The notes beneath the pieces were generated by a model. The model searched no databases, was not told the origin of the DNA, and saw only the letters and a list, made by a program, of their open reading frames with translations. This document shows, piece after piece, positions 56,584 to 64,000 of a stretch of 64,000 nt of DNA; the stretch's first letter is position 1, and every line of letters starts with the position of its first letter. Source of the DNA: Pseudoxanthomonas japonensis (GTDB lineage Bacteria; Pseudomonadota; Gammaproteobacteria; Xanthomonadales; Xanthomonadaceae); assembly GCF_010093445.1 (NCBI RefSeq), contig NZ_PDWW01000007.1:62001-126000 (forward strand), written 5' to 3'. Position numbers and translations under genes: made by a program.

Positions 56584-57774
56584 TCAGAACAGCTCGACCG
56601 TACCCGCGCCCATGTTCTGCTGCGCGACGGGCTTGTGCGGCGGACGCTCCCATTCCGTGCGCTGGTCGCGCAGGCGGTTGCCGATCAGGCGCAGCGCGTT
56701 GAGCAGTTCGTTGTCGGTGGCGCCGCCCGAGCGGTGCAGCAGTTCCTGCAGGGCCAGGGCTTCCTTGTTGATCGCGGTCAGGCGGTCCAGGTGCGTGGTC
56801 GCGCTGCCCAGCGACTGGGTAGCGATGTCCTCGAACTGCAGCGAACGGACGGCTTCGGCGACACTGGCGTCGATGGCGTGGCCGCACATCGAGACCTCGC
56901 GCATGCCGTCGCCCAGCGAGGCGTTGATCGCGGCGACCTGGTTCAGCATGCCGGCGGCTTCGCTGCGGGCTTCCCGCGAACGGTCCAGGTCGCGCGAGGC
57001 CATGTTGGACACGGTATCGCGCACCTTGGCGATGGACTCCTTCGAGCTGTGCGCCAGCTTGCGGATCTGTTCGTTGAAGGCGGTGGAGCGCTCGGACAGG
57101 TTGCGCACCTCATCGGCCACCACGGCGAAGCCACGGCCCGCCTCGCCGGCACGGGCCGCTTCGATGGCGGCGTTCAGTGCCAGCAGGTTGGTCTGGTCGG
57201 CGATCGACTTGACGTCCTCGAGCAGCGAGAAGATGCCGTCCAGGTGCTGCGCCATGTCGTCGATGTGGTGCACGGTGGTGCCGCTCTGACCGGCCACCTG
57301 TTCCAGCGCCTCGACCAGCTGCTCCATGCGCTGGCTGGCGTTCTGGGCGAAGCGCGCCACGTCCACGCCGGCCCGGTCGCCTTCGCCGTTGCGGTCGATG
57401 ATGCGGGAGATCGCTGCGCTCTGTTCGCGCGACTTACGGTTCATCGCATCGAAGCTGCCACCCAGGTTGCCGACGGCCTCGCGGATCAGTTCGCGGGCAC
57501 GGTCGATCTCGCTGCGCGAGCCTTCGATCTCGTTGTTGACGAAGCGGCGCAGTTCGGTCAGCAGCGCGTCCTGTTCGCGCACGACGCTGGCGTGCTCGGG
57601 GGAGATCTGGTGCGAATGGGTGACGGTCAGCCAGGCGAAGATCAGCCAAGCCAGGGTCAGCGACGTCAGCAGCGCCCATTGCAGGGCGGTCGGCCAGTCG
57701 AAGCCGACCGACACCGGGAACAGCAGGGTGAGGATGAGGGGTGCCGCCAAACGAACCAGGATGCGCGAATACAT
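56584..57774 (-). CDS. Methyl-accepting chemotaxis protein, small
   Basis: 396 aa. ATG 57774, two hydrophobic segments ([19 protein letters not shown] and [19 protein letters not shown]) with hardly any periplasmic loop, then a cytoplasmic signalling domain: [40 protein letters not shown], ending in [12 protein letters not shown]. The C-terminal ELF-type end and the small sensor suggest a cytoplasmic-stimulus receptor. Preceded by a sigma-28 promoter, so flagellar class III. Confidence 0.92.
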   Translation of the reverse strand: MYSRILVRLAAPLILTLLFPVSVGFDWPTALQWALLTSLTLAWLIFAWLTVTHSHQISPEHASVVREQDALLTELRRFVNNEIEGSRSEIDRARELIREAVGNLGGSFDAMNRKSREQSAAISRIIDRNGEGDRAGVDVARFAQNASQRMEQLVEALEQVAGQSGTTVHHIDDMAQHLDGIFSLLEDVKSIADQTNLLALNAAIEAARAGEAGRGFAVVADEVRNLSERSTAFNEQIRKLAHSSKESIAKVRDTVSNMASRDLDRSREARSEAAGMLNQVAAINASLGDGMREVSMCGHAIDASVAEAVRSLQFEDIATQSLGSATTHLDRLTAINKEALALQELLHRSGGATDNELLNALRLIGNRLRDQRTEWERPPHKPVAQQNMGAGTVELF

Positions 57775-57803
57775 GGGTGCTCTCTGCTGAAGCTCACTGA
57801 TGA

Positions 57804-57830
57804 GTATCGGCCGTGCGGATCGGCTCTTTA
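57804..57830 (-). promoter_or_regulatory. Sigma-28 promoter of the MCP gene
   Basis: Minus strand TAAAGAGC, 11-nt spacer, GCCGATAC. Predicted start near 57797, about 23 bp before the ATG at 57774. Confidence 0.8.
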
Positions 57831-57900
57831 GGCGGGAAATCCGGCGGTTTCGGGGTTGCGGGCGATCTGTGACGGAGGTAGCCGCTTCCCGGCCACGCTG

Positions 57901-57980
57901 TTGTGGGAGCGACGTCAGTCGCGATGCTCTTCGTTCAGGCATCGACAGCCCGTCATCGCGACTTACGTCGCTCCCACACC
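57901..57980. repeat. Inverted pair of REP-type repeats (second locus of the 37619 family)
   Basis: gtgggagcgacgtcagtcgc at 57904 and its inverse gcgacttacgtcgctcccac ending at 57977. Same family as 37619-37740. It lies between the MCP gene's promoter and the cheB stop. Confidence 0.85.
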
Positions 57981-58005
57981 CATCCCGCAGCGGGGATTCC
58001 GCTGC

Positions 58006-59073
58006 TCAGGCGATCGCCGCCGCCAGGTCCAGCAGGCGCTGGGCGATGCGTTCCAGCGGCAGCGCTTCCTTGGCCGCACCCAGCCGCATGGCGGCGCCGG
58101 GCATGCCCCAGACCACGCTGCTCGCTTCGTCCTGCACCAGCGTCGGCGCGCCGGCCTGGCTCATTTCCAGCAGGCCGCGCGCGCCGTCGTCGCCCATGCC
58201 GGTGAGGATGGCGCCGACCGCGTTGCCGCCCGCGCTTTGCGCGACCGAGCGGAACAGCACGTCGACCGCCGGCTTGTGACGGTTGACCGCCGGGCCGTCG
58301 TCGATGCGGGCACGCCAGCGGGCGCCGTCGCGGATGATGCGCATGTGCTGGCCGCCGGGCGGCAGGTAGGCGTGGCCCGGCAGGATGGCTTCGCCGTCGC
58401 TGGCCTCGCGCACCGCCATCGCCGAATGCCGGTCCAGCCGTTCGGCGAAGGCGCGGCTGAAACCGGCGGGGATGTGCTGGGTCAGTACGATCGCCGGCGC
58501 GTCGGCCGGCATCTGCTCCAGCACCACGCGCAAGGCTTCGGTACCGCCGGCGGACGCGCCGATGGCGATCAGGCGGTCGGTGGTGCGGAAGCGCAGCGCC
58601 GGCGGGGCCGGCAGCGCGGCATCCAGGTTCACGCGCGGTGCGCCGGTGCGGGCCAATGGTCGCACGCGCGCCTTCGCCGCCGTCTTGACCTTGGCGATGA
58701 TCTCGTCCGAATACGACTGCAACCCGCTGGCGACATCGAGCTTGGGCTTGGAGACGAAGTCCACCGCCCCCAGCGCCAGCGCCTGCAGGGTGGTGTCGGC
58801 GCCGCGCTCGGTCAGCGAGGAGATCATCACCACCGGCATCGGCCGCAGGCGCATGACGTTCTCCAGGAACGCCAGGCCGTCCATGCGCGGCATTTCCACG
58901 TCCAGCGTCATCACGTCAGGGTTCAGGCGCTTGATCTTGTCGCGTGCCAGCAGCGGATCGGCGGCGGAACCGACGACCTCGATGCCGGGGTCGCGGGAGA
59001 GGATTTCGGTCAGGATCTGGCGCACGACCGCCGAGTCGTCGACGATCAGCACACGGCAAGGGGTCGTACTCAT
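58006..59073 (-). CDS. cheB: Chemotaxis protein-glutamate methylesterase CheB
   Basis: Demethylates and deamidates receptors. 355 aa. REC domain with [14 protein letters not shown] and acceptor aspartate in [17 protein letters not shown] (about residue 58); methylesterase domain with [20 protein letters not shown] (catalytic serine), [19 protein letters not shown] (histidine) and [19 protein letters not shown] (aspartate). ATG 59073 overlaps the cheD stop by one base. Confidence 0.95.
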   Translation of the reverse strand: MSTTPCRVLIVDDSAVVRQILTEILSRDPGIEVVGSAADPLLARDKIKRLNPDVMTLDVEMPRMDGLAFLENVMRLRPMPVVMISSLTERGADTTLQALALGAVDFVSKPKLDVASGLQSYSDEIIAKVKTAAKARVRPLARTGAPRVNLDAALPAPPALRFRTTDRLIAIGASAGGTEALRVVLEQMPADAPAIVLTQHIPAGFSRAFAERLDRHSAMAVREASDGEAILPGHAYLPPGGQHMRIIRDGARWRARIDDGPAVNRHKPAVDVLFRSVAQSAGGNAVGAILTGMGDDGARGLLEMSQAGAPTLVQDEASSVVWGMPGAAMRLGAAKEALPLERIAQRLLDLAAAIA

Positions 59074-59675
59074 CAGAACAGCTCCACGCCCCCGGTGACG
59101 GGAGCCCTGGACAGGCGGGCGCGGGCCGCGGATTCGGCGGCCAGCACTTCGGCATCGTGGGCATGCGGCAGGCGCTGCACGACCGCACGGCCGGTGTCGG
59201 GGAAATACCAGACCTTGCGCGGATGGATGCCGCGCAGGTCTTCGGCCACCACCGGGATGCGCTCGGCGTCCAGGTAGCGGCGGACGAATTCGGCGTTGCG
59301 GGTGCCCACCGGATTGCTGGTGAAACCCTTCAGCACGTTGGCGCCGCCGAACACCTTGGCCTGCAGCCGGCTGCGGGCGGCGCCGCGCTTGAGCAGGTCG
59401 TTGATCAGCAGTTCCATCGCGTAGCTGCCGTAGCGCGCGGGCGCGCCGTCGCCGATGTTGCCGTCGGGCAGCAGGAAGTGGTTCATGCCGCCCAGCTTGA
59501 GCAGCGGATCGCGGATGCACGCGGCCACGCACGAACCGAGTACGGTGACCAGCGCGGTGTGGTCGTCCACCACCAGGTACTGCGTGGGCAGCAGCTTCGC
59601 CGCCTCGGTCTTGAAGCGGATGTCGTGGTAGCGCATCACGCTGCCATCGGCGAAGGCGGCCGCGGCGGCACTCAC
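59073..59675 (-). CDS. cheD: Chemoreceptor glutamine deamidase CheD
   Basis: Converts receptor glutamines to glutamates. 200 aa from GTG 59675, overlapping the cheR stop (GTGA). Motifs: [19 protein letters not shown] with the catalytic cysteine, [11 protein letters not shown] with the histidine, [18 protein letters not shown] and KVFGGANVL. The C-terminal [12 protein letters not shown] is typical of this family. A start at ATG 59636 would omit 13 residues. Confidence 0.94.
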   Translation of the reverse strand: MSAAAAAFADGSVMRYHDIRFKTEAAKLLPTQYLVVDDHTALVTVLGSCVAACIRDPLLKLGGMNHFLLPDGNIGDGAPARYGSYAMELLINDLLKRGAARSRLQAKVFGGANVLKGFTSNPVGTRNAEFVRRYLDAERIPVVAEDLRGIHPRKVWYFPDTGRAVVQRLPHAHDAEVLAAESAARARLSRAPVTGGVELF

Positions 59676-60583
59676 GCGGAGGCTCCGGCACGCCGGTACA
59701 GCGTGCGCCCGCAGGGCTGGATGATGTCGGCCGCGTGCAGGTAGTTCTCGGAGTGCCCGGTGTACAGCATGCCGTCGTCGGCCAGGTGCGGCACCAGGCG
59801 GGTCAGGATGCCGCGCTGGGTCGGCTTGTCGAAATAGATCATCACGTTGCGGCAGAACATCGCCACGAACGGACCGGCCACGTCGTAGCGCGGCGCCAGC
59901 AGGTTGAGCGGGCGGAACTCGATCAGCTGCCGCAGTGCCGGATGCACGCGGCACTTGCCTTCGTTGGGGCCGCTGCCGCGCTGGAAGTAGCGCCGCTTCA
60001 GCGCATCGTCCAGGCCGGCGATGCGCTCGATCGGATAGACGCCGCGCTCGCCGGTGGCCAGCACCTGCGTGTCGACGTCGGTGGCCAGGATGCGCACCGG
60101 CGGCGTCAGCGTGCCGTAGGCCTCGCAGGCGGAGATGGCGATCGAGTAGGGTTCCTCGCCGGTCGAGGCGGCGCAGGACCAGATCTTCAGCGGACCGTCG
60201 TGGCGGCGCTTGGCCAGTTCTTCCAGCAGGCGTTCGAAGTGGTGCGGTTCGCGGAAGAACGAGGTGAGGTTGGTGGTCAGCGCGTTGGTGAACGCCTGCC
60301 ATTCGTCGCCGCCTTCGCGTTCCAGCTGATCCAGGTAGTCCTTGAAACTGCGCAGGCCGAGCGCGCGCAGGCGACGCGAGAGCCGGCCGTAGACCATGTC
60401 GCGCTTGCCGTCGGCCAGGGCGATGCCGGCGCGCTGGCGGATCAGCTCGGCGACGCGGCGGAAGTCGCGGTCGTCGAACTCGAAGTCGCGCGCGCCGGAC
60501 GCGGGAACGTCGTCGCGGTCGGGCAGGGCGGGGGTCCGTCGTGTCGTGGTAGCCGGGGCGATGGAGCGGGTACTGACGGACAT
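59672..60583 (-). CDS. cheR: Chemotaxis methyltransferase CheR
   Basis: Methylates receptor glutamates using S-adenosylmethionine. 303 aa from ATG 60583. N-terminal helical part with [20 protein letters not shown] and [23 protein letters not shown] site in [68 protein letters not shown]. Upstream gap of 100 bp to the MCP gene. Confidence 0.94.
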   Translation of the reverse strand: MSVSTRSIAPATTTRRTPALPDRDDVPASGARDFEFDDRDFRRVAELIRQRAGIALADGKRDMVYGRLSRRLRALGLRSFKDYLDQLEREGGDEWQAFTNALTTNLTSFFREPHHFERLLEELAKRRHDGPLKIWSCAASTGEEPYSIAISACEAYGTLTPPVRILATDVDTQVLATGERGVYPIERIAGLDDALKRRYFQRGSGPNEGKCRVHPALRQLIEFRPLNLLAPRYDVAGPFVAMFCRNVMIYFDKPTQRGILTRLVPHLADDGMLYTGHSENYLHAADIIQPCGRTLYRRAGASA

Positions 60584-60622
60584 GGGCGTCTCGAAAGAGC
60601 GGGTACTGATGGAGTACTCGAC

Positions 60623-60651
60623 CGATGCACCGTCACCAGGACGGTGCATCG
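60623..60651. terminator. 12-bp hairpin between mcp2 and cheR
   Basis: cgatgcaccgtc pairs with gacggtgcatcg across a 5-nt loop. No T-run; possible attenuator or processing signal between the two genes. Confidence 0.5.
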
Positions 60652-60683
60652 ATCATCGGCCGGACGGATGCAAGCCGCGTGCC

Positions 60684-62909
60684 TCAGAACTCCTGCCAGT
60701 CGTCGCCGTCGGCCAGGGCCGGTTCCAGCGCAGCCTTGGCGGGGACGCGTGCAACCGGCTTCGCCGGGGCGGCAGCAGGAGCCGCCTTGGCCGGCTTGGC
60801 GGCGGCCGGTGCGGCATGGGCATGCAGCTTGAACACCGACACCGATTCGCTCAGGGCCTGCGCCTGTTCTTCCATCGAACGGGCAGCGGCGGAGGCCTCT
60901 TCCACCAGCGCGGCGTTCTGCTGCGTGGTTTCGTCCATCTGGGTGATGGTCTGGTTGACCTGCTCGATGCCGGCGCTCTGCTCCTGCGACGCCGCGGAGA
61001 TCTCGGCCATGATGTCGGTCACGCGCTGCACCGATGCCACGATCTCGGCCATGGTCGTGCCGGCCTGGTTCACCAGCTTGGAGCCGTCGGCGACCTTGTC
61101 GACCGAGGTCTCGATGAGGCCCTTGATCTCCTTGGCCGCGTTGGCCGACCGCTGTGCCAGGGTACGCACTTCGGAGGCGACCACGGCGAAGCCGCGACCC
61201 TGTTCGCCGGCACGCGCGGCTTCCACCGCGGCGTTGAGCGCCAGGATGTTGGTCTGGAAGGCGATGCCGTCGATCACCGAGATGATGTCCGCGATCTTCT
61301 TCGACGAATGCTCGATGTCGCGCATCGTCGTCACCACCTTGCCGACCACCTCGCCACCCTGCGACGCCACGCCGGCGGCACCGATCGACAGCTGGTTGGC
61401 CTGGCGGGCGGACTCGGCGTTCTGGCGCACGGTGGAGGTCAGTTCCTCCATCGAGGCGGCGGTTTCTTCCAGGTTGGCGGCCTGCTGCTCGGTACGGCGC
61501 GACAGGTCCGAGTTGCCCGAGGCGATCTCGCCGGCGGCGGTGTTGATGGAGCTGGAAGCGTCCTGGATGCGGCCGACGATGTCGGTCAGCTGCGCCACGG
61601 TGGCGTTGGCGTCGTCGCGCATGGTGGCGAACACGCCATGGAAGTCGCCTTCCATCTGGGCGGTCAGGTCGCCGCGCGCGATCGCCTTCAGCAGCTCGGA
61701 CACCTCGGCCAGGTTCTCGTCGGTCGTCTCCATCAGCTGGTTCAGGCCGTCGATCATGTCGCGGAAGTCGTACTGGTACTTGTCCACGTCGCCGCGCTGG
61801 CTGAAGTCGCCGGAGGAGGCGGCCAGGGCCAGGCGCTTGATCTCGCCGTTGATCGCCGACAGGTTGGTCTTGGTGGCGTGCATGGTTTCGGTGAGGTTGG
61901 CCTTCTCGCCGGGCAGCTCCGGCATGTCCTGGCTCAGGTCGCCCACCGAGTAGCGCTGCATGATCTTCAGCGCATCGCCGATCGCCTGCAGGTGCGAGGC
62001 GACCAGGGCGTTGGTGTCGCGCACCATGCGGCCGTATTCGCCGGGGAACGCGCTGTCGTCCATGCGGTAGCTGATCTGGCCTTCGTCGTGGCGTGCGGCC
62101 ATCTCGCTCTGCGCGGCGATCACCGACTGCACCTGCGTCTGCATGCGCTGCATGGCGGTGAGCAGCTGGCCGACTTCGTCCTGGCGGCTGGTGTCGATCC
62201 TGCCGTCCAGCTTGCCGGCGGACACGTCGTTGGCCACGCGCACGGCTTCGCCGACCGCATTGGCGATGGCGCGGGCGAAGAACCAGGCCAGGGCCAGGCC
62301 GCCGACGATGCCGGCCAGCAGCATGACGATCATCAGGGTGCTGGAGGCGGTGTAGGTGCTGTCGGCGCTCGCGCTGGCCGTCTTGGCCTGCTGGTCGACG
62401 ACATTGATAAGGGCGTTCAGTGCAGCTGTGGCCTTGCGGTGCTGGTCGCGCGTGGCGCCGATGAAGGTGTCCACGGCATCGTCCGGCAGGCCGAGGTCCA
62501 GCATCTCCTGCACTTCGTCGTACGACTGCTGCGCCGCCTTCCATTCCTTGATGAAGGTGTCGTAGGCCTTCTTTTCTTCCGCGCTGGCGACCAGCTTGGC
62601 GTAGTCCTTGATGGACTGTTCAATCTTCTTCTCGGTCGTCGCGGCGAGGGCCTTGGCTTCGGCCTTGACCGCATCGCTGGCACGCACGTGCTGGCGGTAC
62701 GAATTGGTCCGGTACTCGCCCAGCATGCTCTGCAGGTCGCCGGCGGCCTTCACGCTGGGCAGCACGTCGACGGTCAGATCGGTCGTGACGCTATTCAACG
62801 AATTCAGGCCGACGAAGGCGGCGATGCCCTGGACCAGCATCAGGGCCAGCACGACGCCGAAGGCGAGCATCATCTTCGTCGTCAGTTTGAGGTTCTTGAT
62901 CCGCTGCAT
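60684..62909 (-). CDS. Methyl-accepting chemotaxis protein with a four-helix sensor
   Basis: 741 aa. TM1 [20 protein letters not shown] (about residues 9-28), a periplasmic helical bundle to about residue 185, TM2 [20 protein letters not shown], then HAMP and HAMP-like segments and a signalling domain with the hairpin [40 protein letters not shown]. The long Ala/Pro/Lys C-terminal tail ([19 protein letters not shown]) ends in DDWQEF, a WxxF-type pentapeptide that can tether CheR/CheB, whose genes follow. AAAGGA lies upstream of ATG 62909. Confidence 0.93.
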   Translation of the reverse strand: MQRIKNLKLTTKMMLAFGVVLALMLVQGIAAFVGLNSLNSVTTDLTVDVLPSVKAAGDLQSMLGEYRTNSYRQHVRASDAVKAEAKALAATTEKKIEQSIKDYAKLVASAEEKKAYDTFIKEWKAAQQSYDEVQEMLDLGLPDDAVDTFIGATRDQHRKATAALNALINVVDQQAKTASASADSTYTASSTLMIVMLLAGIVGGLALAWFFARAIANAVGEAVRVANDVSAGKLDGRIDTSRQDEVGQLLTAMQRMQTQVQSVIAAQSEMAARHDEGQISYRMDDSAFPGEYGRMVRDTNALVASHLQAIGDALKIMQRYSVGDLSQDMPELPGEKANLTETMHATKTNLSAINGEIKRLALAASSGDFSQRGDVDKYQYDFRDMIDGLNQLMETTDENLAEVSELLKAIARGDLTAQMEGDFHGVFATMRDDANATVAQLTDIVGRIQDASSSINTAAGEIASGNSDLSRRTEQQAANLEETAASMEELTSTVRQNAESARQANQLSIGAAGVASQGGEVVGKVVTTMRDIEHSSKKIADIISVIDGIAFQTNILALNAAVEAARAGEQGRGFAVVASEVRTLAQRSANAAKEIKGLIETSVDKVADGSKLVNQAGTTMAEIVASVQRVTDIMAEISAASQEQSAGIEQVNQTITQMDETTQQNAALVEEASAAARSMEEQAQALSESVSVFKLHAHAAPAAAKPAKAAPAAAPAKPVARVPAKAALEPALADGDDWQEF

Positions 62910-62969
62910 GGGATTCTTTTTCCTTTACCGGGGCGCGCGCCGCGCCGCTCTCAGTGGCAACCAGGACAG

Positions 62970-62991
62970 GGCAGGGCGTCGCGCCCTGCCC
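62970..62991 (-). terminator. Hairpin after the OB-fold gene
   Basis: gggcagggcg / cgccctgccc stem with a 2-nt loop, just past the stop of 63002-63406 and 60 bp before mcp2. No T-run, so read-through is possible. Confidence 0.4.
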
Positions 62992-63001
62992 GTGAAGCGG
63001 A

Positions 63002-63406
63002 TCAGCGGATCGTGGCCAGCTTCAGGTTGGACGGCGAGTTCACCACGATCTCGGCGCGCGACTGGTCGCGCTCGATGGTGCCGATCACGCAGACGTCCTT
63101 GCCTTCCAGTTCTTCCGGGGCCGGCTTGAACTTGGCGCGGGCGTCGCCCGGGATGCGCGCGGTGAAGGTGTGGCGCGGGAAGTTGCCGCCCATGTACAGG
63201 AAGGTCGGCGTGCCTTCGGTGTTCTCCGCGAAACGCGCCTTGCCCACCTTGCCGCAGACCGTGCCGGCCTTGCCGGTGAAGCGCGAGGCCATGTCGGCCG
63301 GGATGGCGTTGTCGATCTGCGACTGGCTGCTGGCGGGGGCCGCGGGCATCAGCAGGGCGGCGCCGACGACGGCGATGGACAGGGTCAGGACGGATGCGAT
63401 CTTCAT
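63002..63406 (-). CDS. Small secreted OB-fold-like protein
   Basis: 134 aa from ATG 63406, preceded by GGAG. Signal peptide MKIASVLTLSIAVVGAALLMPAAPASS (cleavage near residue 27). The mature chain SRFTGKAGTVCGKVGKARFA, TFLYMGGNFPRHTFTARIP, KDVCVIGTIERDQSRAEIVV resembles OB-fold proteins of the tRNA/nucleic-acid-binding-like exported group. Two cysteines (VCGKV, DVCVIG) may form a disulfide. It sits directly upstream of mcp2-cheRDB and has a sigma-28 promoter; function unknown. Confidence 0.75.
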   Translation of the reverse strand: MKIASVLTLSIAVVGAALLMPAAPASSQSQIDNAIPADMASRFTGKAGTVCGKVGKARFAENTEGTPTFLYMGGNFPRHTFTARIPGDARAKFKPAPEELEGKDVCVIGTIERDQSRAEIVVNSPSNLKLATIR

Positions 63407-63456
63407 GCCAGTAACTCCGGATGGGCAGGGAAAAGGAGGGAAGGACTCACCGCCTG

Positions 63457-63483
63457 AGATCGGCCCTGCACCATCAAACTTGA
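63457..63483 (-). promoter_or_regulatory. Sigma-28 promoter of the OB-fold gene (and mcp2-cheRDB)
   Basis: Minus strand TCAAGTTT, 11-nt spacer, GCCGATCT. Predicted start near 63450, about 44 bp before the ATG. Confidence 0.75.
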
Positions 63484-63577
63484 GAAGGCCGTCGCATCGG
63501 GCGTTGCGGATGTGCGTGATTGGAACCGGGGTCACACTTCGCATGTCCTGGCCCGTCGCCGGACCGCGGGCCGGGAA

Positions 63578-64000
63578 TCACGCCAGCGCGGCGTCGGCCT
63601 GGCTTTCGCGCATGGCGGCGTAGCCCTGCGCCTGCAGCCAGTCTTCCAGCGGACCGGGCGGCAGCGGCGGCGAGAACAGGTAGCCCTGCAGCACGGGGAA
63701 GCGCTGCTCGGTGAGGAAGCGGTGCTGGGATTCGGTCTCCACGCCTTCGGCCACCACCTTCATGCCCAGGCTTTCGCCGATGCGCAGCACCGAGGACGTC
63801 AGCGTGCGCGCGATGGCGCTCGTGTCGATGTCGCGCACGAAGCTCTGGTCCAGCTTCAGTTCGCTGATCGGCAGGCGATGCAGGTGGCTCAGGCTGGAAT
63901 AGCCGGTGCCGAAGTCGTCCAGCGACAGGCGCACGCCCAGCACGTAGATGGCCTCGATGTTCTCCAGCACGTCCGGGTCCGGATCGAGCATGACGCTCTC
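63578..64000 (-). CDS. EAL-domain protein, C-terminal part (runs off the window)
   Basis: Cyclic-di-GMP phosphodiesterase-type domain; the 5' part lies beyond base 64000 (the last codons read E-S-V-M-L, in frame with the LTES motif). Motifs: LSLDDFGTGYSSLSHLHRLP (both metal aspartates), ELKLDQSFVRDI (lysine), VVAEGVETESQHRFL (catalytic glutamate), QGYLFSPPLPP. These residues are all intact, so it is likely active. Confidence 0.9.
   Translation of the reverse strand, partial: ESVMLDPDPDVLENIEAIYVLGVRLSLDDFGTGYSSLSHLHRLPISELKLDQSFVRDIDTSAIARTLTSSVLRIGESLGMKVVAEGVETESQHRFLTEQRFPVLQGYLFSPPLPPGPLEDWLQAQGYAAMRESQADAALA

Overview
The window is a chromosomal segment of a GC-rich gammaproteobacterium of the Xanthomonadaceae (Pseudoxanthomonas / Xanthomonas / Lysobacter-like). 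This rests on gene content and order: an Entner-Doudoroff block (edd, glk), smc next to zipA and close to ligA, the lexA2-imuA-imuB-dnaE2 mutagenesis cassette with a TGTACA-type LexA operator, a flagellar/chemotaxis block controlled by sigma-54 and sigma-28, and many interspersed palindromic repeats of the kind I associate with this family. The genus is inferred, not proven.

Layout. 1-8.6 kb: central metabolism and chromosome maintenance (edd partial, glk, a UgpC/MalK-type ABC ATPase, tyrB, smc). 8.6-16.6 kb: zipA, then an accessory islet of small genes (DUF1851, a secreted protein bracketed by inverted repeats, DUF2200, a PemK/MazF-like protein, an LMW-PTP-like phosphatase, a GFA-family Zn protein, an unknown gene and a tandem-repeat tract), then ligA and epmA. 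16.7-23.7 kb: a triple DUF3011 secreted protein, mtnA, and a signalling group (diguanylate cyclase, CHASE3-like histidine kinase, Rcp1-like regulator, REC-HK-REC hybrid). 23.8-25.3 kb: three small minus-strand genes that look like one family. 25.4-31 kb: a MrfA/MrfB-like helicase-exonuclease pair, an outer-membrane barrel protein and an HDOD protein. 31.1-37.6 kb: the SOS mutagenesis cassette lexA2-imuA-imuB-dnaE2 followed by an alkB-like gene.

37.8-64 kb is a motility and chemotaxis region. On the minus strand flgBCDEFGHIJKL runs from a consensus sigma-54 promoter to a rho-independent terminator, but is split between flgF and flgG by a roughly 760-bp giant imperfect palindrome. A sigma-54-like site lies between this element and flgG. 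Flanking it are cheV (sigma-28 promoter, apparently leaderless), flgA (sigma-54), and flgM-flgN plus a histidine kinase (consensus sigma-28). Then come a GIY-YIG protein, a degenerate GGDEF-EAL-REC protein, a HisKA_3-type mini-kinase, an MCP (sigma-28), and an OB-fold secreted protein (sigma-28), mcp, cheR, cheD, cheB series. The window ends inside an EAL-domain gene.

How it works together: FlgM is the anti-sigma factor of sigma-28, and sigma-28-type elements (two half-sites with an 11-nt spacer) precede flgM, cheV, one MCP, the OB-fold/mcp2/che group and perhaps the HDOD gene. I saw no rRNA, tRNA, CRISPR array, transposase or prophage.
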